From JBEVJK01 sp963791325 (GTDB taxonomy: Bacteria > Pseudomonadota > Alphaproteobacteria > Rhizobiales > Rhizobiaceae), in assembly GCA_963791325.1 (NCBI GenBank), contig CAWBRU010000002.1, positions 186,001-250,000 of the forward strand: 64,000 nucleotides of DNA. Reading direction: 5' to 3'. Positions within the stretch are counted from its first letter, which is position 1. Each line of letters opens with the position of its first letter. Of this stretch, positions 25,275-36,098 are shown in pieces. A model generated the notes under the pieces. That model searched no databases, had not been told where the DNA came from, and saw only the letters and a list, made by a program, of their open reading frames with translations. Both the position numbers and the translations under genes were made by a program.

Positions 25275-26405
25275 ATGTCGAGGATCCGGTTTCACCAGCT
25301 TGCAGCCCTCGTCGTGCTGATCGGCTTTGCCGGCTGGGTCGCAACCGGCAAGTTCTCCTCGGTCGGCTCGGCTTCGGCCGAGGCCGAGCAGGCTAAGGCA
25401 GTTGCGCAAGCGCCTCCGCAGGTCCGCACCGTTGCGGTGGTTGCCCCGCCGCATATCCAGCACGCACGCGCCATCCGCATGTCCGGGCAGACGGAGGCCA
25501 ATCAGCGCGCCAGCCTGGCCGTCCGCTCGAACGGCGTGATCGACAGGATCATGGTCAAACAGGGCGACAGGGTGAAACCAGGCGAGCTGATCCTGGCTCT
25601 GGCGGCCGAGGAAAAAACGGCCGCCATCGAAATGGCCCGCCAGGTCCTGCTGCAGCGTCAGGCCGAGGCGGACGCGGCCGAGCGCCTGGTCAAGACGGGC
25701 AGCATGGCCAAGCTGCAGGCCGACAATGCGCGCTCTGGCCTGGCCACCGCCCGTTCGTTGCTCGAGGCCGCCACCGCCGAGGTCACCCGCAACGAGGTGC
25801 GCGCGCCGTTCGACGGCGTGGTCGACCGCGTCCCCGTCGAAACCGGCAGCTCGGTCATGCAAGGGGCGTTGGTCGCAACCATCCTCAACCTCGACCCGAT
25901 CCTGGCGGTCGGCGAGGTGAGCGAGCGCGACCTCGGCTATCTGAACACGGGCGACGAGGCCGAGATCCGGCTGATCAGCGGCCAGATCGTCAAGGGCAAG
26001 GTGCGCTACATCAGCCGGGACGCCTCGCCGCAGACCCGCACCTTTCGCATCGAGGTGGCCATCCCCAATGGCGACGGCAGCGTGCCGGCCGGAATGACGG
26101 CCGAGATCACGCTGCGGGCGGCGCCGACCGATGCCGTGATCCTGCCGCGCTCGGTGGCCACCCTCAGCAAGAAAGGTGAGCTCGGCATCCGCGCCGTCGA
26201 CAAGGACGGCAAGGTTACCTTTCATCCGATCGACCTGGTCGACGACACGCCGACCGGCCTGGTGCTTGCCGGCATCCCTGCCGACGCGCGCGTCATCGTC
26301 GCCGGGCAGGACCTCGTGACCGAGGGCGACCAGGTCAAGGCCGTCGCGGCCGATCCCGCGATGGTGAAGCGGTTGGCAGGCGGCGACCCCGCCGCGGTGG
26401 AATAG
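25275..26405 (+). CDS. RND efflux membrane fusion (periplasmic adaptor) protein
   Basis: 376 residues. An N-terminal anchor helix (LAALVVLIGFAGWVATG) precedes a biotinyl-lipoyl-like half (GVIDRIMVKQGDRVKPGELI), a coiled-coil hairpin (about 115-165), the second lipoyl half (NEVRAPFDGVVDRVPVETGS) and a beta-barrel. This is the HlyD/AcrA-type adaptor of a tripartite pump. The start is uncertain among ATG 25215, 25266 and 25275; the last puts the anchor at the N-terminus. The stop is 13 bases before the RND permease, so they are one operon. No outer-membrane channel gene is next to them. Confidence 0.92.
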   Translation: MSRIRFHQLAALVVLIGFAGWVATGKFSSVGSASAEAEQAKAVAQAPPQVRTVAVVAPPHIQHARAIRMSGQTEANQRASLAVRSNGVIDRIMVKQGDRVKPGELILALAAEEKTAAIEMARQVLLQRQAEADAAERLVKTGSMAKLQADNARSGLATARSLLEAATAEVTRNEVRAPFDGVVDRVPVETGSSVMQGALVATILNLDPILAVGEVSERDLGYLNTGDEAEIRLISGQIVKGKVRYISRDASPQTRTFRIEVAIPNGDGSVPAGMTAEITLRAAPTDAVILPRSVATLSKKGELGIRAVDKDGKVTFHPIDLVDDTPTGLVLAGIPADARVIVAGQDLVTEGDQVKAVAADPAMVKRLAGGDPAAVE

Positions 26406-26418
26406 GCCTGCGCGCGAG

Positions 26419-29400
26419 ATGGGCATCGTCGGCTATGCCATTCGCAACGCCAGGCTGACCCTGTCGATCATGATCTTCTTCCTGATCGCCGGGGCGCTTG
26501 CCTATCGCGGCATTCCCAAGGAGGCCGAACCCGACATCCAGATCCCGATCATCTATGTAAGCCTCGCCTATCAGGGCATCTCGCCGGAAGACTCGGAGCG
26601 GCTGCTGCTGCGCCCGGTCGAAACCCGGATGAAGAACCTCACCAACATCAAGGAAATGCGCTCGGCCGCTTTTCAGGGCGGCGGCTATGTGCTGATCGAG
26701 TTCAATGCCGGCGCCGACCTGTCGACGGCGCTCGAGGACGTCCGCGCCAAGGTCTCCGATGCCAAGCGCGACCTGCCGCAAGGTGCCGAAGAGCCGACCA
26801 TCAACGAGGTCAACCTGTCGGAATTCCCGGTGCTGGTGGTGACCCTCGCCGGCGATGTCCCCGAACGCAGCCTGACGATGGCGGCGCGCGAGCTGCGCGA
26901 CCGCATCGAGGAGGTGCCGGGCGTGCTCGAGGCGGTGCTGCAGGGCGCCCGCGAGGATCTGGTCGAGGTGATCATCGACCCGGTCCGGCTGTCCTCCTAC
27001 GGGCTGCAGCTCGAGCAGCTGATCCAGGCGGTCGGCGCCTCCAACAGCCTGGTTGCGGCCGGCAATCTGGAGGGTTCGGAGGGCCGCTACGCGGTCAAGG
27101 TGCCGGCGCTGATCGAGCATGTCGAGGACGTCGCCAATCTGCCGATCGTCGCCGGCCCGAAGGCGGTGGTGCGGGCCCGCGACCTGGCCGCCATCCGTTC
27201 GACCTACAAGGACGCCGAGACGATCACCCGGCTGGACGGCAAGCCGGCGATCGCCATCGAGGTCAAGAAGCGCACCGGCGCCAATCTGGTCGAGACCGTC
27301 GATCAGGTGAAGCTGGTCGCCGACCAGTTCCTCAAGCGGCTGCCCGAGGGCACCGTCGTCTCCTACAGCCAAGACAAGTCGACCTCGATCCGCCAGCTGC
27401 TCGGCGATCTGCAGAACCATGTGATGATCGCCGTCATCCTGGTGTTCATCGTCATCCTCTATTCGCTGTCCGGGCGCGCCTCGCTGCTGATCGGGCTGGC
27501 GATCCCGACCTCGTTCCTGCTCGGCATTCTGATGCTGTCGCTGGCCGGCCTGACGGTCAATATCGTCGTCCTGTTCAGCCTGATCCTGGCCGTCGGCATG
27601 CTGGTCGACGACGCCATCATCGTCACCGAGTTCGCCGAGCGGCGCATGGCCGAGGGCATGGACAAGAAGGACGCTTATGCGCTCGCCGCCCAGCGCATGG
27701 CCGGCCCGGTGATCGCCGCGACGATGACGCGGGTGGCGGCGTTCTCGCCGCTGCTGTTCTGGCCGGGAATCGTCGGCGAGTTCATGAAGTATCTGCCGCT
27801 CACCCTGATCGTCACCTTGAGCGCCTCGATGCTCTATGCCCTGGTGTTCACGCCGACGCTGGGTGCGCTGTTCGGCAAGGCTCACCACGAGCCGGAGCGC
27901 CGAGACGGGCTCTATATGGCGACCGTCAAGACTGGCGGTGCGCCGTCCGCTGGTCACGCTGGTGATTGCGCTCGCGATGCTGGTCGCCGTGCCCTGGGTC
28001 TATGCACACAAGGGCGCCGGCGTGGAGTTCTTTCCCGATGTCGAGCCTGAATACGGTCTGCTCTACGTCCATGCCCGCGGCAATCTCTCGCTCGAAGAGA
28101 TGGACCGGGCGACCGCCGAGGCCGAGAAGCGCATTCTCGGCTGGCCCGGCGTCAAGTCGGTCTATACGCGGGCCGGCAAGTCGCGCGGCGGCGGCGACAA
28201 CGTCGCCGAAGACGTGGTCGGCGTCATCCAGTACGAATTCGTCGACTGGCGCCAGCGCAAGCCCGCGCATGCGGTGCTCGACGAATTGCGCCAGGCGATG
28301 GCGGGGATCCCCGGCGTCGATGTCGAAGTCCAGGTGCCGCAAGCCGGGCCGCCGACCGGCAAGGCGATCCAGGTGCGGCTGTCGGCGGCCGACCCCACGG
28401 GCCTCGACCTGAAGGCTGAGGAAGTGGCGGCGATGCTCGCCACGATCCCCGGCGTGATCGACGTGTCCGACGGCCTGCCGCCGCCCGGCGTCGATTGGGC
28501 GCTCGACGTCGACCGCAGCAAGGCCGCGCAATACGGCATCAGTCCGGCTTCGGTCGGCACCGTGGTGCAGCTCGTCACCAACGGCCTGAAGCTGTCGGAA
28601 TACCGGCCGGCCGGAGTCGACGACGCCGTCGATATCCGCCTGCGCCTCCCCGAGGACCGGCGCACCCTCGCCACCCTCGACCAGCTCAGGGTGGTCACCA
28701 AGGACGGCTCGGTGCCGATCTCCAATTTCGTCAGCCGCAAGCCGGAGCGCACGGTGGGCATCCTCAACCGCATCAACGGCGAGCGCACCATCGTCGTTCA
28801 GGCGAACGTCGCCAGCGGGGTTCAGCCGGCGGTCGCGCAAGCGGCCGTCACCGCGGCCATGGAGAAGCTCAACCTCGACGGCATCCGCTGGAAGCTCGCC
28901 GGCGAGGACGAGGAATCGAAGAAGGCGCAAGACTTCCTCGGCAAGGCTTTCGCCGCCGCGATCTTCCTGATCTTCATCGTCCTGTTGGCGCAGTTCAACA
29001 AATTCATCAGCGTCGCCATGGTGCTCGCGACCGTGGTGATGTCGACCATCGGCGTCTTTCTCGGGCTGTTGGTCATGCACCAGCCGTTCGGCATCGTCAT
29101 GTCGGGCATCGGCGTGATCGCCTTGGCCGGCGTGGTGGTCAACAACAACATCGTGCTGATCGACACCTATGACCGCCTCAGGCAGGAAGGCTGGGACAAG
29201 CGCGAAGCGGTGCTGCAGACCTGCCGCGAGCGGGCGCGCCCGGTGGTGCTGACCGCGCTGTCGGCAATTCTCGGCGTGCTGCCGATCGCTTTCGGGCTCG
29301 GGCTCGAGATCTTCCATCACGAGACGACGATCAATGCGCCGTCCACCCAGTGGTGGATCTCGCTGTCGTCGGCCATCGTCTTTGGCCTGGCTTTCGCCAC

Positions 29401-29575
29401 GGCGCTGACGCTGATCGTGACTCCGGCCGCGCTGATGGTGTTCACCCGCAGCAATGACAGCAAGCTTTACGCATTCTTCCGGCGTCTGCGGCGCGGCCCT
29501 GTCTCGGCCGAGCAACCGGCGGCGAGCAGCCCGCAGCCCGGCCAGGCGGTCGCTTTTCCGAAGGCCGCCGAATAG
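26419..29575 (+). pseudogene. RND efflux permease, split by a one-base frameshift
   Basis: Two overlapping phases together make a full RND transporter of about 1051 residues. The first (26419 to about 27930) covers the N-terminal helix, first periplasmic porter domains and helices 2-6 (NIVVLFSLILAVGMLVDDAI has the motif D pair). The second (27932 to 29575) restarts with LAVRRPLVTLVIALAMLVAV and carries the second half (AGVVVNNNIVLIDTYDRLRQ). The phases meet exactly at GTCAAG|A|CTGGCG, where the A at 27931 is extra. Both halves are well conserved, so this may be a sequence error and the gene functional. The pair with the adaptor would export drugs or other small molecules by proton exchange. 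Confidence 0.88.
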
Positions 29576-29666
29576 GAAGCTGCAGCCGGTGGTAGCCTAG
29601 GCTCTGGAACTTAGCTGGAATTGGTGCATTGTTGCGTTATTGGCTTTCGTTTCAGGGGAAATTTCA

Positions 29667-29825
29667 ATGACGCTCGGCACCATCCTGATCATCATACTCA
29701 TTCTCATCCTGCTCGGCGCCATTCCCACTTGGCCGTATTCGAGCGGCTGGGGCTACGGCCCTTCCGGCATCGTCGGCGTAATTCTGATCGTGATCCTGAT
29801 CCTCGTTCTAATGGGCCGGATCTAG
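29667..29825 (+). CDS. DUF3309 family small membrane protein
   Basis: 52 residues: two hydrophobic helices (TILIIILILILLGAI and GVILIVILILVLMG) around the conserved PTWPYSSGWGYGPSG loop, which is the hallmark of DUF3309. ATG 29667 has GGGGAA upstream. It is an inner-membrane peptide of unknown function, common and often stress-associated in rhizobia. It stands alone between the RND operon and a convergent MFS gene. Confidence 0.9.
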   Translation: MTLGTILIIILILILLGAIPTWPYSSGWGYGPSGIVGVILIVILILVLMGRI

Positions 29826-29826
29826 A

Positions 29827-29920
29827 CAGTTCCAGGAGAAGCGGAAACCGGTTCTCCGTCCGGAATCGCGGGGCAAACATGGGAGCGGATGACCGGCTCT
29901 ACGAGGCGGTCATCCGCTCT
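29827..29920. repeat. Dispersed intergenic repeat, copy B, with 13-bp hairpin
   Basis: The core CAGTTCCAGGAGAAGCGGAA then CCGGTTCTCCGTCCGGAATC is nearly identical to copy C. It is followed by a perfect 13-bp stem, GAGCGGATGACCG (29883-29895) and CGGTCATCCGCTC (29907-29919). It lies between the convergent DUF3309 and MFS genes and could end transcription of both. Confidence 0.75.
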
Positions 29921-29924
29921 GATT

Positions 29925-31106
29925 CTATGCGAGTGGTGCGCCGGCTTTGTCGAAATCGGCGTTCCTGACCAGCCCGCTCATGACGCAGACGACCCCAAGC
30001 AGGGCGGCAACGGCGACGTAGACCGGCGCGAAGCCGACATGCTCGCCGACGAAGCCGATTGCCGAGGGGGCTGCCAGAATGCCTGAATAGCCCATCAGGG
30101 TGACGACGCTCATCCCGGCGCCCGGAGAAGTGCCGGGCTGGTTGCCGGCGGCGGAGAAGATGATCGGCACCACATTGGCAATGCCCAGCCCGCAGACGGC
30201 GAAGGCGGCGATGGCGATCCAGGGCGATGGCGCCAGTCCGGCGACCAGCATGCCCAGCGTCGAGACCAGGCTCGACAGCCGCATGGTGGCCACCGCGCCG
30301 AATCGGTTGCGCACGGCGTCGCCCAGAAACCGCATCAGCGCCATCGCCCCGGCAAAGCACGCGAACGCAAGCCCGGCCGTGGCCAGATCCGAGCCGAGTT
30401 CCTCGCGCAGATAGAGCGCCGACCAGTCGAGCACCGCGCCCTCCGAGTTCATTCCCAACAGCGCCATCAGGCCGAGCACGTAGATGATCGGCGCCCGCGG
30501 CAGGACGAACCGCCGGTGCTCCGGCGCGGCAACGATCTCGTCGGCGACGATGTGGCGGTAGGCGAAGCCGACGGCGGCAAGTGCCACGACCGTCACCACG
30601 GCGGCGTGGACGAGATGGCCGGCAGTCTGGATGATCAATCCGCCCAAGGCCCCGCCGGCAAAGCCGCCAAGGCTCCAGAAGCCGTGCGAGGAGGACATGA
30701 TCGCACGTCCGAGCTTCTTCTCCACGACGACGGCATTGGCGTTCATGGTCACGTCCATGCCGCCGACGAGCCCACCGAAGACAAACAGCGCGGCCGCCGC
30801 AAGCCAGACGTCGGGCGCCAGCGCGACCATCAGCAGGCCGAAGGCAGCGGCCACGGCAAACAGTCTGAGCACCCATTGCGAGCCGTGCTTGGCGATCAAA
30901 TGGCCGGCCCAGGCCATGGCGCTGACCGCGCCGGCGCCGAACAGGAGAATCAGCAGGCCGAGCGTGAACTCGCTGATGCCGAGCCGGATGAGGAACACCG
31001 GGATCTGCGGCGCCCAGCTGCCGACCAGGAAGCCGTTGATGCAGAAGATGGCGGCGGCCGCCCAGCGGCCGCGAATGGCGGAGGCAATCCGGTTGCTGGC
31101 ATCCAT
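29925..31106 (-). CDS. MFS transporter
   Basis: 393 residues from ATG 31106, with twelve hydrophobic segments. It contains the sugar/drug-type loops GAGAVSAMAWAGHLIAKHGS and GDAVRNRFGAVATMRLSSLV. A conserved SSSHGFWSLGGFAGGALGGL segment in the first half is like the YbjJ/FsrB group of small MFS proteins. Substrate unknown. It is followed on the same strand by nothing close; the dispersed repeat lies five bases beyond its stop. Confidence 0.9.
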   Translation of the reverse strand: MDASNRIASAIRGRWAAAAIFCINGFLVGSWAPQIPVFLIRLGISEFTLGLLILLFGAGAVSAMAWAGHLIAKHGSQWVLRLFAVAAAFGLLMVALAPDVWLAAAALFVFGGLVGGMDVTMNANAVVVEKKLGRAIMSSSHGFWSLGGFAGGALGGLIIQTAGHLVHAAVVTVVALAAVGFAYRHIVADEIVAAPEHRRFVLPRAPIIYVLGLMALLGMNSEGAVLDWSALYLREELGSDLATAGLAFACFAGAMALMRFLGDAVRNRFGAVATMRLSSLVSTLGMLVAGLAPSPWIAIAAFAVCGLGIANVVPIIFSAAGNQPGTSPGAGMSVVTLMGYSGILAAPSAIGFVGEHVGFAPVYVAVAALLGVVCVMSGLVRNADFDKAGAPLA

Positions 31107-31219
31107 ATTTTGGTCTCGGGGATCTCGGGCGCGCGTTCGAGGCCGCCGCTTAGCACAGGAGATCACGCGAGACGACGGCAAAATGCGCGGTCTTGCGCCC
31201 CTCGGTTGCCCAACCCGGT

Positions 31220-34200
31220 TCAGCTGAACACGATGAGCAGGTCCTTGGCGTCGATCTGGTCGCCGGCAGCGACGAGCACCTCGGCAACGGTGCCGTCGCG
31301 CTCGGCGTGCAGCGCCGTTTCCATCTTCATCGCCTCGATCGACAAGAGGACATCGCCCGCCTTCACCGCCTGCCCGGGCGCCACGGCCAGCGTCGAGACC
31401 ACGCCCGGCATCGGCGCGCCGACCTGGCGGTCGTTGCCGGGCTCGATCTTGCGCCGCGCGCGCAACGCCATGCCGCCGCGGACACGGTCCGGCACCTTGA
31501 CGCGGCGCGGCTGGCCGTTGAGCTCGAAGAACACGGTGACCATGCCCTTGTCGTCGATCTCACCGACGGCGAAGCAGCGGATGACCAGCGTCTTGCCGCG
31601 CTCGAGATCGACGAAGATCTCGTCCTGGGGCTTCATGCCGTAGAAATAGACCGGAGTGGGCAGCACGCTGACCGGGCCGTAGATCTCCTGGGCCGCGGCG
31701 AAGTCGGCGAACACCTTGGGGTACATCAGCCACGAGGCAAATTCGAACTCGCTCAGCTTGCGCGCGATCTTGTCCTCGGCCTCGGTCCGGCTCTGGGCGA
31801 GGTCGGCCTCCTTGAGCAGCGCGCCCGGCCTGACGGTGATCGGCTTTTCGCCTTTGAGGGCCTTCTTCTGCAGCGCGCTCGGCCAGCCGCCGGGCGACTG
31901 GCCGAGATCGCCGCGCAGCATCGACACCACCAATTCCGGAAAGGCGATGTCCTTGGCCGGATTCTCCACGTCGGCCACCGACAGCTCCTGGCTGACCATC
32001 ATCAGGGCCATGTCGCCGACCACCTTGGACGACGGCGTCACCTTGACGATGTCGCCGAACATCAGATTGACGTCGTGATAGGCCTGCGCCACCTCATGCC
32101 AGCGGGTCTCCAGGCCGAGCGAGCGCGCCTGTTCCTTGAGATTGGTGAACTGGCCGCCGGGCATCTCGTGCAGATACACCTCGGAGGCCGGGCCTTTGAG
32201 ATCGCTTTCGAAGGCGGCATATTGGGTGCGGACAGCTTCCCAGTAGAACGAGATGCGGCGGATCGCTTTCCGGTCCAGTCCGGGATCGCGCGGCGCACCG
32301 GCGAGCGCTTCGACCAGCGAGCCGAGACAGGGCTGCGAGGTATTGCCGGAGACGGAGTCGATCGCCGCATCGACGATGTCGACGCCGCTGTCGACGGCCG
32401 CGAGCACTGCAGCAGCGGAAATTCCCGACGTGTCATGGGTGTGGAAATGCAGCGGCAGGTCGGTCGCCTCGCGCAGCGCCTTGAACAAAACCCGGGCCGA
32501 CGCCGGCTTGAGCAGCCCGGCCATGTCCTTGATCGCGATCATGTGCGCGCCGGCCGCCTCGAGCTCGCGGGTCAGGCGCAGGTAATAGTCGAGGTCGTAT
32601 TTCGCCCGCGCCGGATCGAGGATGTCGCCGGTGTAGCAGATCGCGGCCTCGCAGAGCTTGCCCTCCTCGAGCACGGCATCCATGGCGACGCGCATGTTCT
32701 CGACCCAGTTGAGGCAGTCGAAGACGCGGAAGACGTCGATGCCCCCGACCGCCGCCTGGCGGACGAAATGCCGAACCACATTATCCGGATAGTTGGTGTA
32801 GCCGACGCCATTGGCGCCGCGCAGCAGCATTTGCAGAAGCAGGTTCGGCGCCTCCTTGCGCACCAGGGCCAGCCGTTCCCACGGGTCCTCGGTGAGAAAG
32901 CGCATGGCCACGTCGAAGGTCGCACCGCCCCAGCACTCGAGCGAGAACAGCTGCGGCAGCAGCCGCGCATAGACCCCGGCGATGCGCGCAATGTCGTGGG
33001 TGCGCATGCGGGTCGCGAGCAGCGATTGGTGGCCGTCGCGCATCGTGGTGTCGGTGATCAGCACCGGCGTCGCGCCGCGCACCCATTCGGCGAACTTCTG
33101 CGGCCCCAGATCGTCGAGCCGCTGCTTGGTGCCCGGCGGGATCTGGCCCGCAGCCGGCGGCACCAGCGGCAGGGCGGCATCGGCCGGCGGGCGCGGCCGG
33201 CCGCGGGTCTCGGGATGGCCGTTGACGGTGACGTCGGCGAGATAGTTGAGAAGCTTGGTGGCGCGGTCCTGGCGCTTGACCTGGGCAAACAGCTCCGGCG
33301 TCGAGTCGATGAAGCGCGTCGTATAGGCGTTGTCGCGGAACGACGGGTGGCTGATGATGGCCTCGAGAAAAGTGAGATTGGTGGCCACGCCGCGAATACG
33401 GAACTCGCGCAGCGCGCGGTGCATCCTGGCGATCGCCTCGGGGGCCGTCGGCGCCCAGGCGGTGACCTTTTCGAGCAGCGGATCGTAGTAGCGGGTGATC
33501 ACCGCGCCCGAATAGGCGGTGCCGCCGTCGAGCCGGATGCCGAAGCCGGTGGCGCCGCGGTAGGCAGTGATCCGGCCGTAGTCGGGAATGAAGTTCTGCT
33601 CGGGGTCCTCGGTGGTGATGCGGCATTGCAGGGCGTGACCGTTGAGCTTGATCTCGTCCTGCGGCGGGACGCCAGAGGCCGCCGTGCCGATCGCCTCGCC
33701 CTCGAGGATGTGGATCTGCGCCTTGACGATGTCGATGCCGGTGACTTCCTCGGTGACGGTGTGCTCGACCTGGATGCGCGGATTGACCTCGATGAAATAG
33801 AGGGCGTCCGTATCGGTATCCATCAGGAACTCGACCGTGCCGGCGCCGACATAGTTTGTGGCGCGGGCGATGCGCAGCGCATAGTCGCATAATTCGGCGC
33901 GCTTCTCGGCTTCCAGATAGGGTGCCGGCGCGCGCTCGACGACCTTCTGGTTGCGCCGCTGGATCGAGCAATCGCGTTCGAACAGATGGACGACATTGCC
34001 ATGGGTGTCGCCGAGCACCTGGACCTCGACATGGCGGGCCCGCTCGACGAGCTTCTCGAGATAGACCTCATCCTTGCCGAAGGCGGCCTTCGCTTCGCGC
34101 TTGGCCTCGGTCACCTCGCGGGCCAGCTCGGCCTCGGAGCGGATCGCCCGCATGCCGCGCCCGCCTCCGCCCCATGAAGCCTTGAGCATCACCGGCAGGC

Positions 34201-34678
34201 CGATCTCGGCCGCCAGCGCCTCCACCGCGCGGGGATCGTCGGGCAAAGGCGGAGTGGCCGGCACCACCGGCACGCCGAGCTCGACAGCCAGGTTGCGCGC
34301 CGCCACCTTGTTGCCAAGCTGGCGCATCGTCTCCGGCGAGGGACCGATGAAGACGATGCCGTTTGCCGCGCAGGCTTCGGCAAATTCGGGGCTTTCCGAC
34401 AACAGGCCGTAGCCCGGATGGATCGCGTCGGCTCCGGCGAGCAGCGCGACGCGGATCACCTCCTCGATCGACAGGTAGCTCTCGATCGGCCCGAGATCGC
34501 GCGCCAAATGCGGGCCGCGTCCCACCTGATAGGATTCGTCGGCCTTGAACCGGTGCAGCGCGTATTTGTCCTCTTCCGCCCAGATCGCCACCGTCTTGAT
34601 GCCGAGCTCGTTGGCCGCACGGAAAACGCGGATCGCGATTTCGGAGCGGTTGGCGACTAGCAGCTTGGTGATCGGCAC
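31220..34678 (-). CDS. pyc: Pyruvate carboxylase
   Basis: 1152 residues, full length for the single-chain enzyme. The biotin carboxylase domain (about 1-450) starts ITKLLVANRSEIAIRVFRAA and has the ATP-grasp glycine loop ASWGGGGRGMRA. The carboxyltransferase domain is about 530-810 (DTTMRDGHQSLLATRMRTHD). The C-terminal biotinyl domain has SIEAMKMETALHA with the biotinyl Lys. It makes oxaloacetate from pyruvate and bicarbonate to refill the TCA cycle. The GTG at 34678 is preferred over the TTG at 34684 because GGAG then lies seven bases upstream and the N-terminus matches the family. Confidence 0.97.
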   Translation of the reverse strand: MPITKLLVANRSEIAIRVFRAANELGIKTVAIWAEEDKYALHRFKADESYQVGRGPHLARDLGPIESYLSIEEVIRVALLAGADAIHPGYGLLSESPEFAEACAANGIVFIGPSPETMRQLGNKVAARNLAVELGVPVVPATPPLPDDPRAVEALAAEIGLPVMLKASWGGGGRGMRAIRSEAELAREVTEAKREAKAAFGKDEVYLEKLVERARHVEVQVLGDTHGNVVHLFERDCSIQRRNQKVVERAPAPYLEAEKRAELCDYALRIARATNYVGAGTVEFLMDTDTDALYFIEVNPRIQVEHTVTEEVTGIDIVKAQIHILEGEAIGTAASGVPPQDEIKLNGHALQCRITTEDPEQNFIPDYGRITAYRGATGFGIRLDGGTAYSGAVITRYYDPLLEKVTAWAPTAPEAIARMHRALREFRIRGVATNLTFLEAIISHPSFRDNAYTTRFIDSTPELFAQVKRQDRATKLLNYLADVTVNGHPETRGRPRPPADAALPLVPPAAGQIPPGTKQRLDDLGPQKFAEWVRGATPVLITDTTMRDGHQSLLATRMRTHDIARIAGVYARLLPQLFSLECWGGATFDVAMRFLTEDPWERLALVRKEAPNLLLQMLLRGANGVGYTNYPDNVVRHFVRQAAVGGIDVFRVFDCLNWVENMRVAMDAVLEEGKLCEAAICYTGDILDPARAKYDLDYYLRLTRELEAAGAHMIAIKDMAGLLKPASARVLFKALREATDLPLHFHTHDTSGISAAAVLAAVDSGVDIVDAAIDSVSGNTSQPCLGSLVEALAGAPRDPGLDRKAIRRISFYWEAVRTQYAAFESDLKGPASEVYLHEMPGGQFTNLKEQARSLGLETRWHEVAQAYHDVNLMFGDIVKVTPSSKVVGDMALMMVSQELSVADVENPAKDIAFPELVVSMLRGDLGQSPGGWPSALQKKALKGEKPITVRPGALLKEADLAQSRTEAEDKIARKLSEFEFASWLMYPKVFADFAAAQEIYGPVSVLPTPVYFYGMKPQDEIFVDLERGKTLVIRCFAVGEIDDKGMVTVFFELNGQPRRVKVPDRVRGGMALRARRKIEPGNDRQVGAPMPGVVSTLAVAPGQAVKAGDVLLSIEAMKMETALHAERDGTVAEVLVAAGDQIDAKDLLIVFS

Positions 34679-34775
34679 GGGCAAGCTCCGTCTTGGGCAA
34701 GGCTAAGCTTGCTTAACGCCGATTATGCTGCAGTGCAAACCTGGCTGACGACGACCGGTCTGCAGCGCAACAAAA

Positions 34776-34799
34776 TGCCCGGCGCCAAGGCGCCGGGCA
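34776..34799 (-). terminator. Rho-independent terminator of the liv operon
   Basis: A perfect inverted repeat, GCCCGGCGCC / GGCGCCGGGC with a two-base gap (11 bp with the outer T/A pair), starts 27 bases after the binding-protein stop. On the minus strand it is followed by TTTTG. It is oriented to end the liv operon before the divergent region of pyc. Confidence 0.9.
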
Positions 34800-34825
34800 C
34801 GGTCTCATTCGATACCGATGCGGAA

Positions 34826-35944
34826 CTACATCTTCTGAACGTAGGTGTACTTGCCGTCGGCGTCCTTCTTCCACTCGTACATCACGTAGCCCGGCAGCTT
34901 CGGATCGCCCTTCTCGTCGTAGGACAGGTCGCCGATCACGGTCTTGAACGGACCCTTCTCGTGCAGCGCCTTGGCGACTTCTTGCGGATCGGTCGAGCCG
35001 GCCGCCTTGGCCGCCTCGGCGATCGCCTGCATGGCCGCGTAGGAGTAGAGCGTATAGGCTTCCGGCTCGAAGCCCTGCGAACGGAACTTCTCGACCAGCT
35101 CCTTGTTGGCCGGGATCAGCCTCGGGTCGGGGCCGAACGTGTTGAGCGTGCCGGCAACGGCGTCGCCGGCGATCGAGGCGAGCTCGTTGGAGACGATGCC
35201 GTCACCCGATACCAGCGTCGCCTTGAGGCCCTGGTCGGCCAGCTGGCGGATGATCAGGCCGGCCTCGGTATGCAGGCCGCCCCAGTAGACGATGCTGACA
35301 CCGGCATCCTTCATCTTGGCGATCAGCGCCGAGAAGTCCTTGTCGCCGACATTGACGCCTTCGTAGAGCACTTCCTGAACGCCGGCGGCATTCATCGCCT
35401 TCTTGGTCTCGTCGGCGAGGCCCTGGCCGTAGGTCGTCTTGTCATGGACGACCGCGATCTTGGCGTCCTTGAAATTGTCGGCGAGATACTTGCCGGCAAT
35501 GCCACCCTGCTGGTCGTCGCGGCCGCAGGTGCGGAACGTATTCCACAGGCCACGCTCCGTGAACGTCGGGTTGGTCGCTGCCGGGGTGATCTCGAGGATG
35601 CCGTTTTCGGCATAGACCTCGGAGGCCGGGATCGAGACGCCCGAGTTGAAGTGACCGACGACGAATTTGACGCCGTCGGCGACGAACTTGTTGGCGACCG
35701 AGATGCCCTGCTTCGGATCGGACACGTCATCGCCGACCGACAGCTTGATCTGCTCGCCATTGATGCCGCCGGCCGCGTTGATATCGGCGACGGCGGCTTC
35801 CGCACCCTTCTGCAGCTGCGCGCCGAAGGCGGCGTTGGGTCCGGTGATCGGGCCGGCGACACCGACCAGGACATCTGCCCAGGCGCTGCCGCCGAACGCG
35901 ACCAGCGCGGTCAGGGCAACGGCGGACAATAAAGTTTTCTTCAT
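34826..35944 (-). CDS. livK: Branched-chain amino acid ABC transporter, substrate-binding protein
   Basis: 372 residues. A signal peptide (LLSAVALTALVAFGGSAWA) is followed by the type I periplasmic binding fold: VGVAGPITGPNAAFGAQLQK, INAAGGINGEQIKLSVGDDV, and a conserved Cys in WNTFRTCGRDDQQG. It binds Leu/Ile/Val or related amino acids in the periplasm. GGGAGC before ATG 35944 fits. It is last in the operon livH-livM-livG-livF-DUF-livK, with about 150 bases before it that may hold an extra promoter for high binding-protein output. Confidence 0.95.
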   Translation of the reverse strand: MKKTLLSAVALTALVAFGGSAWADVLVGVAGPITGPNAAFGAQLQKGAEAAVADINAAGGINGEQIKLSVGDDVSDPKQGISVANKFVADGVKFVVGHFNSGVSIPASEVYAENGILEITPAATNPTFTERGLWNTFRTCGRDDQQGGIAGKYLADNFKDAKIAVVHDKTTYGQGLADETKKAMNAAGVQEVLYEGVNVGDKDFSALIAKMKDAGVSIVYWGGLHTEAGLIIRQLADQGLKATLVSGDGIVSNELASIAGDAVAGTLNTFGPDPRLIPANKELVEKFRSQGFEPEAYTLYSYAAMQAIAEAAKAAGSTDPQEVAKALHEKGPFKTVIGDLSYDEKGDPKLPGYVMYEWKKDADGKYTYVQKM

Positions 35945-36098
35945 AGATAGCTCCCATACAACCGGGTGAGTTTCGAACAACCCGCGCTTGCGATCCACCC
36001 ACAACGCAGACGGGATAGAGGGCCGGTTTCCCGGTATAGTGTCACGCCGGCTTTTCTTCGGACCGGCGCGAATTCGTGTGCGGCACGCCGCCCGGCGA

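Noticed and set aside
26335..29515. Long minus-strand frames over the RND permease
   Set aside because: They mirror the coding strand with typical antisense composition and continue past the frameshift without relation to any family.
29883..29919. Single CRISPR-like repeat unit
   Set aside because: One hairpin within a dispersed element; no array, spacers or cas genes in the window.
31193..33892. 899-codon plus-strand frame over pyruvate carboxylase
   Set aside because: Antisense shadow; pyc is full length and conserved.
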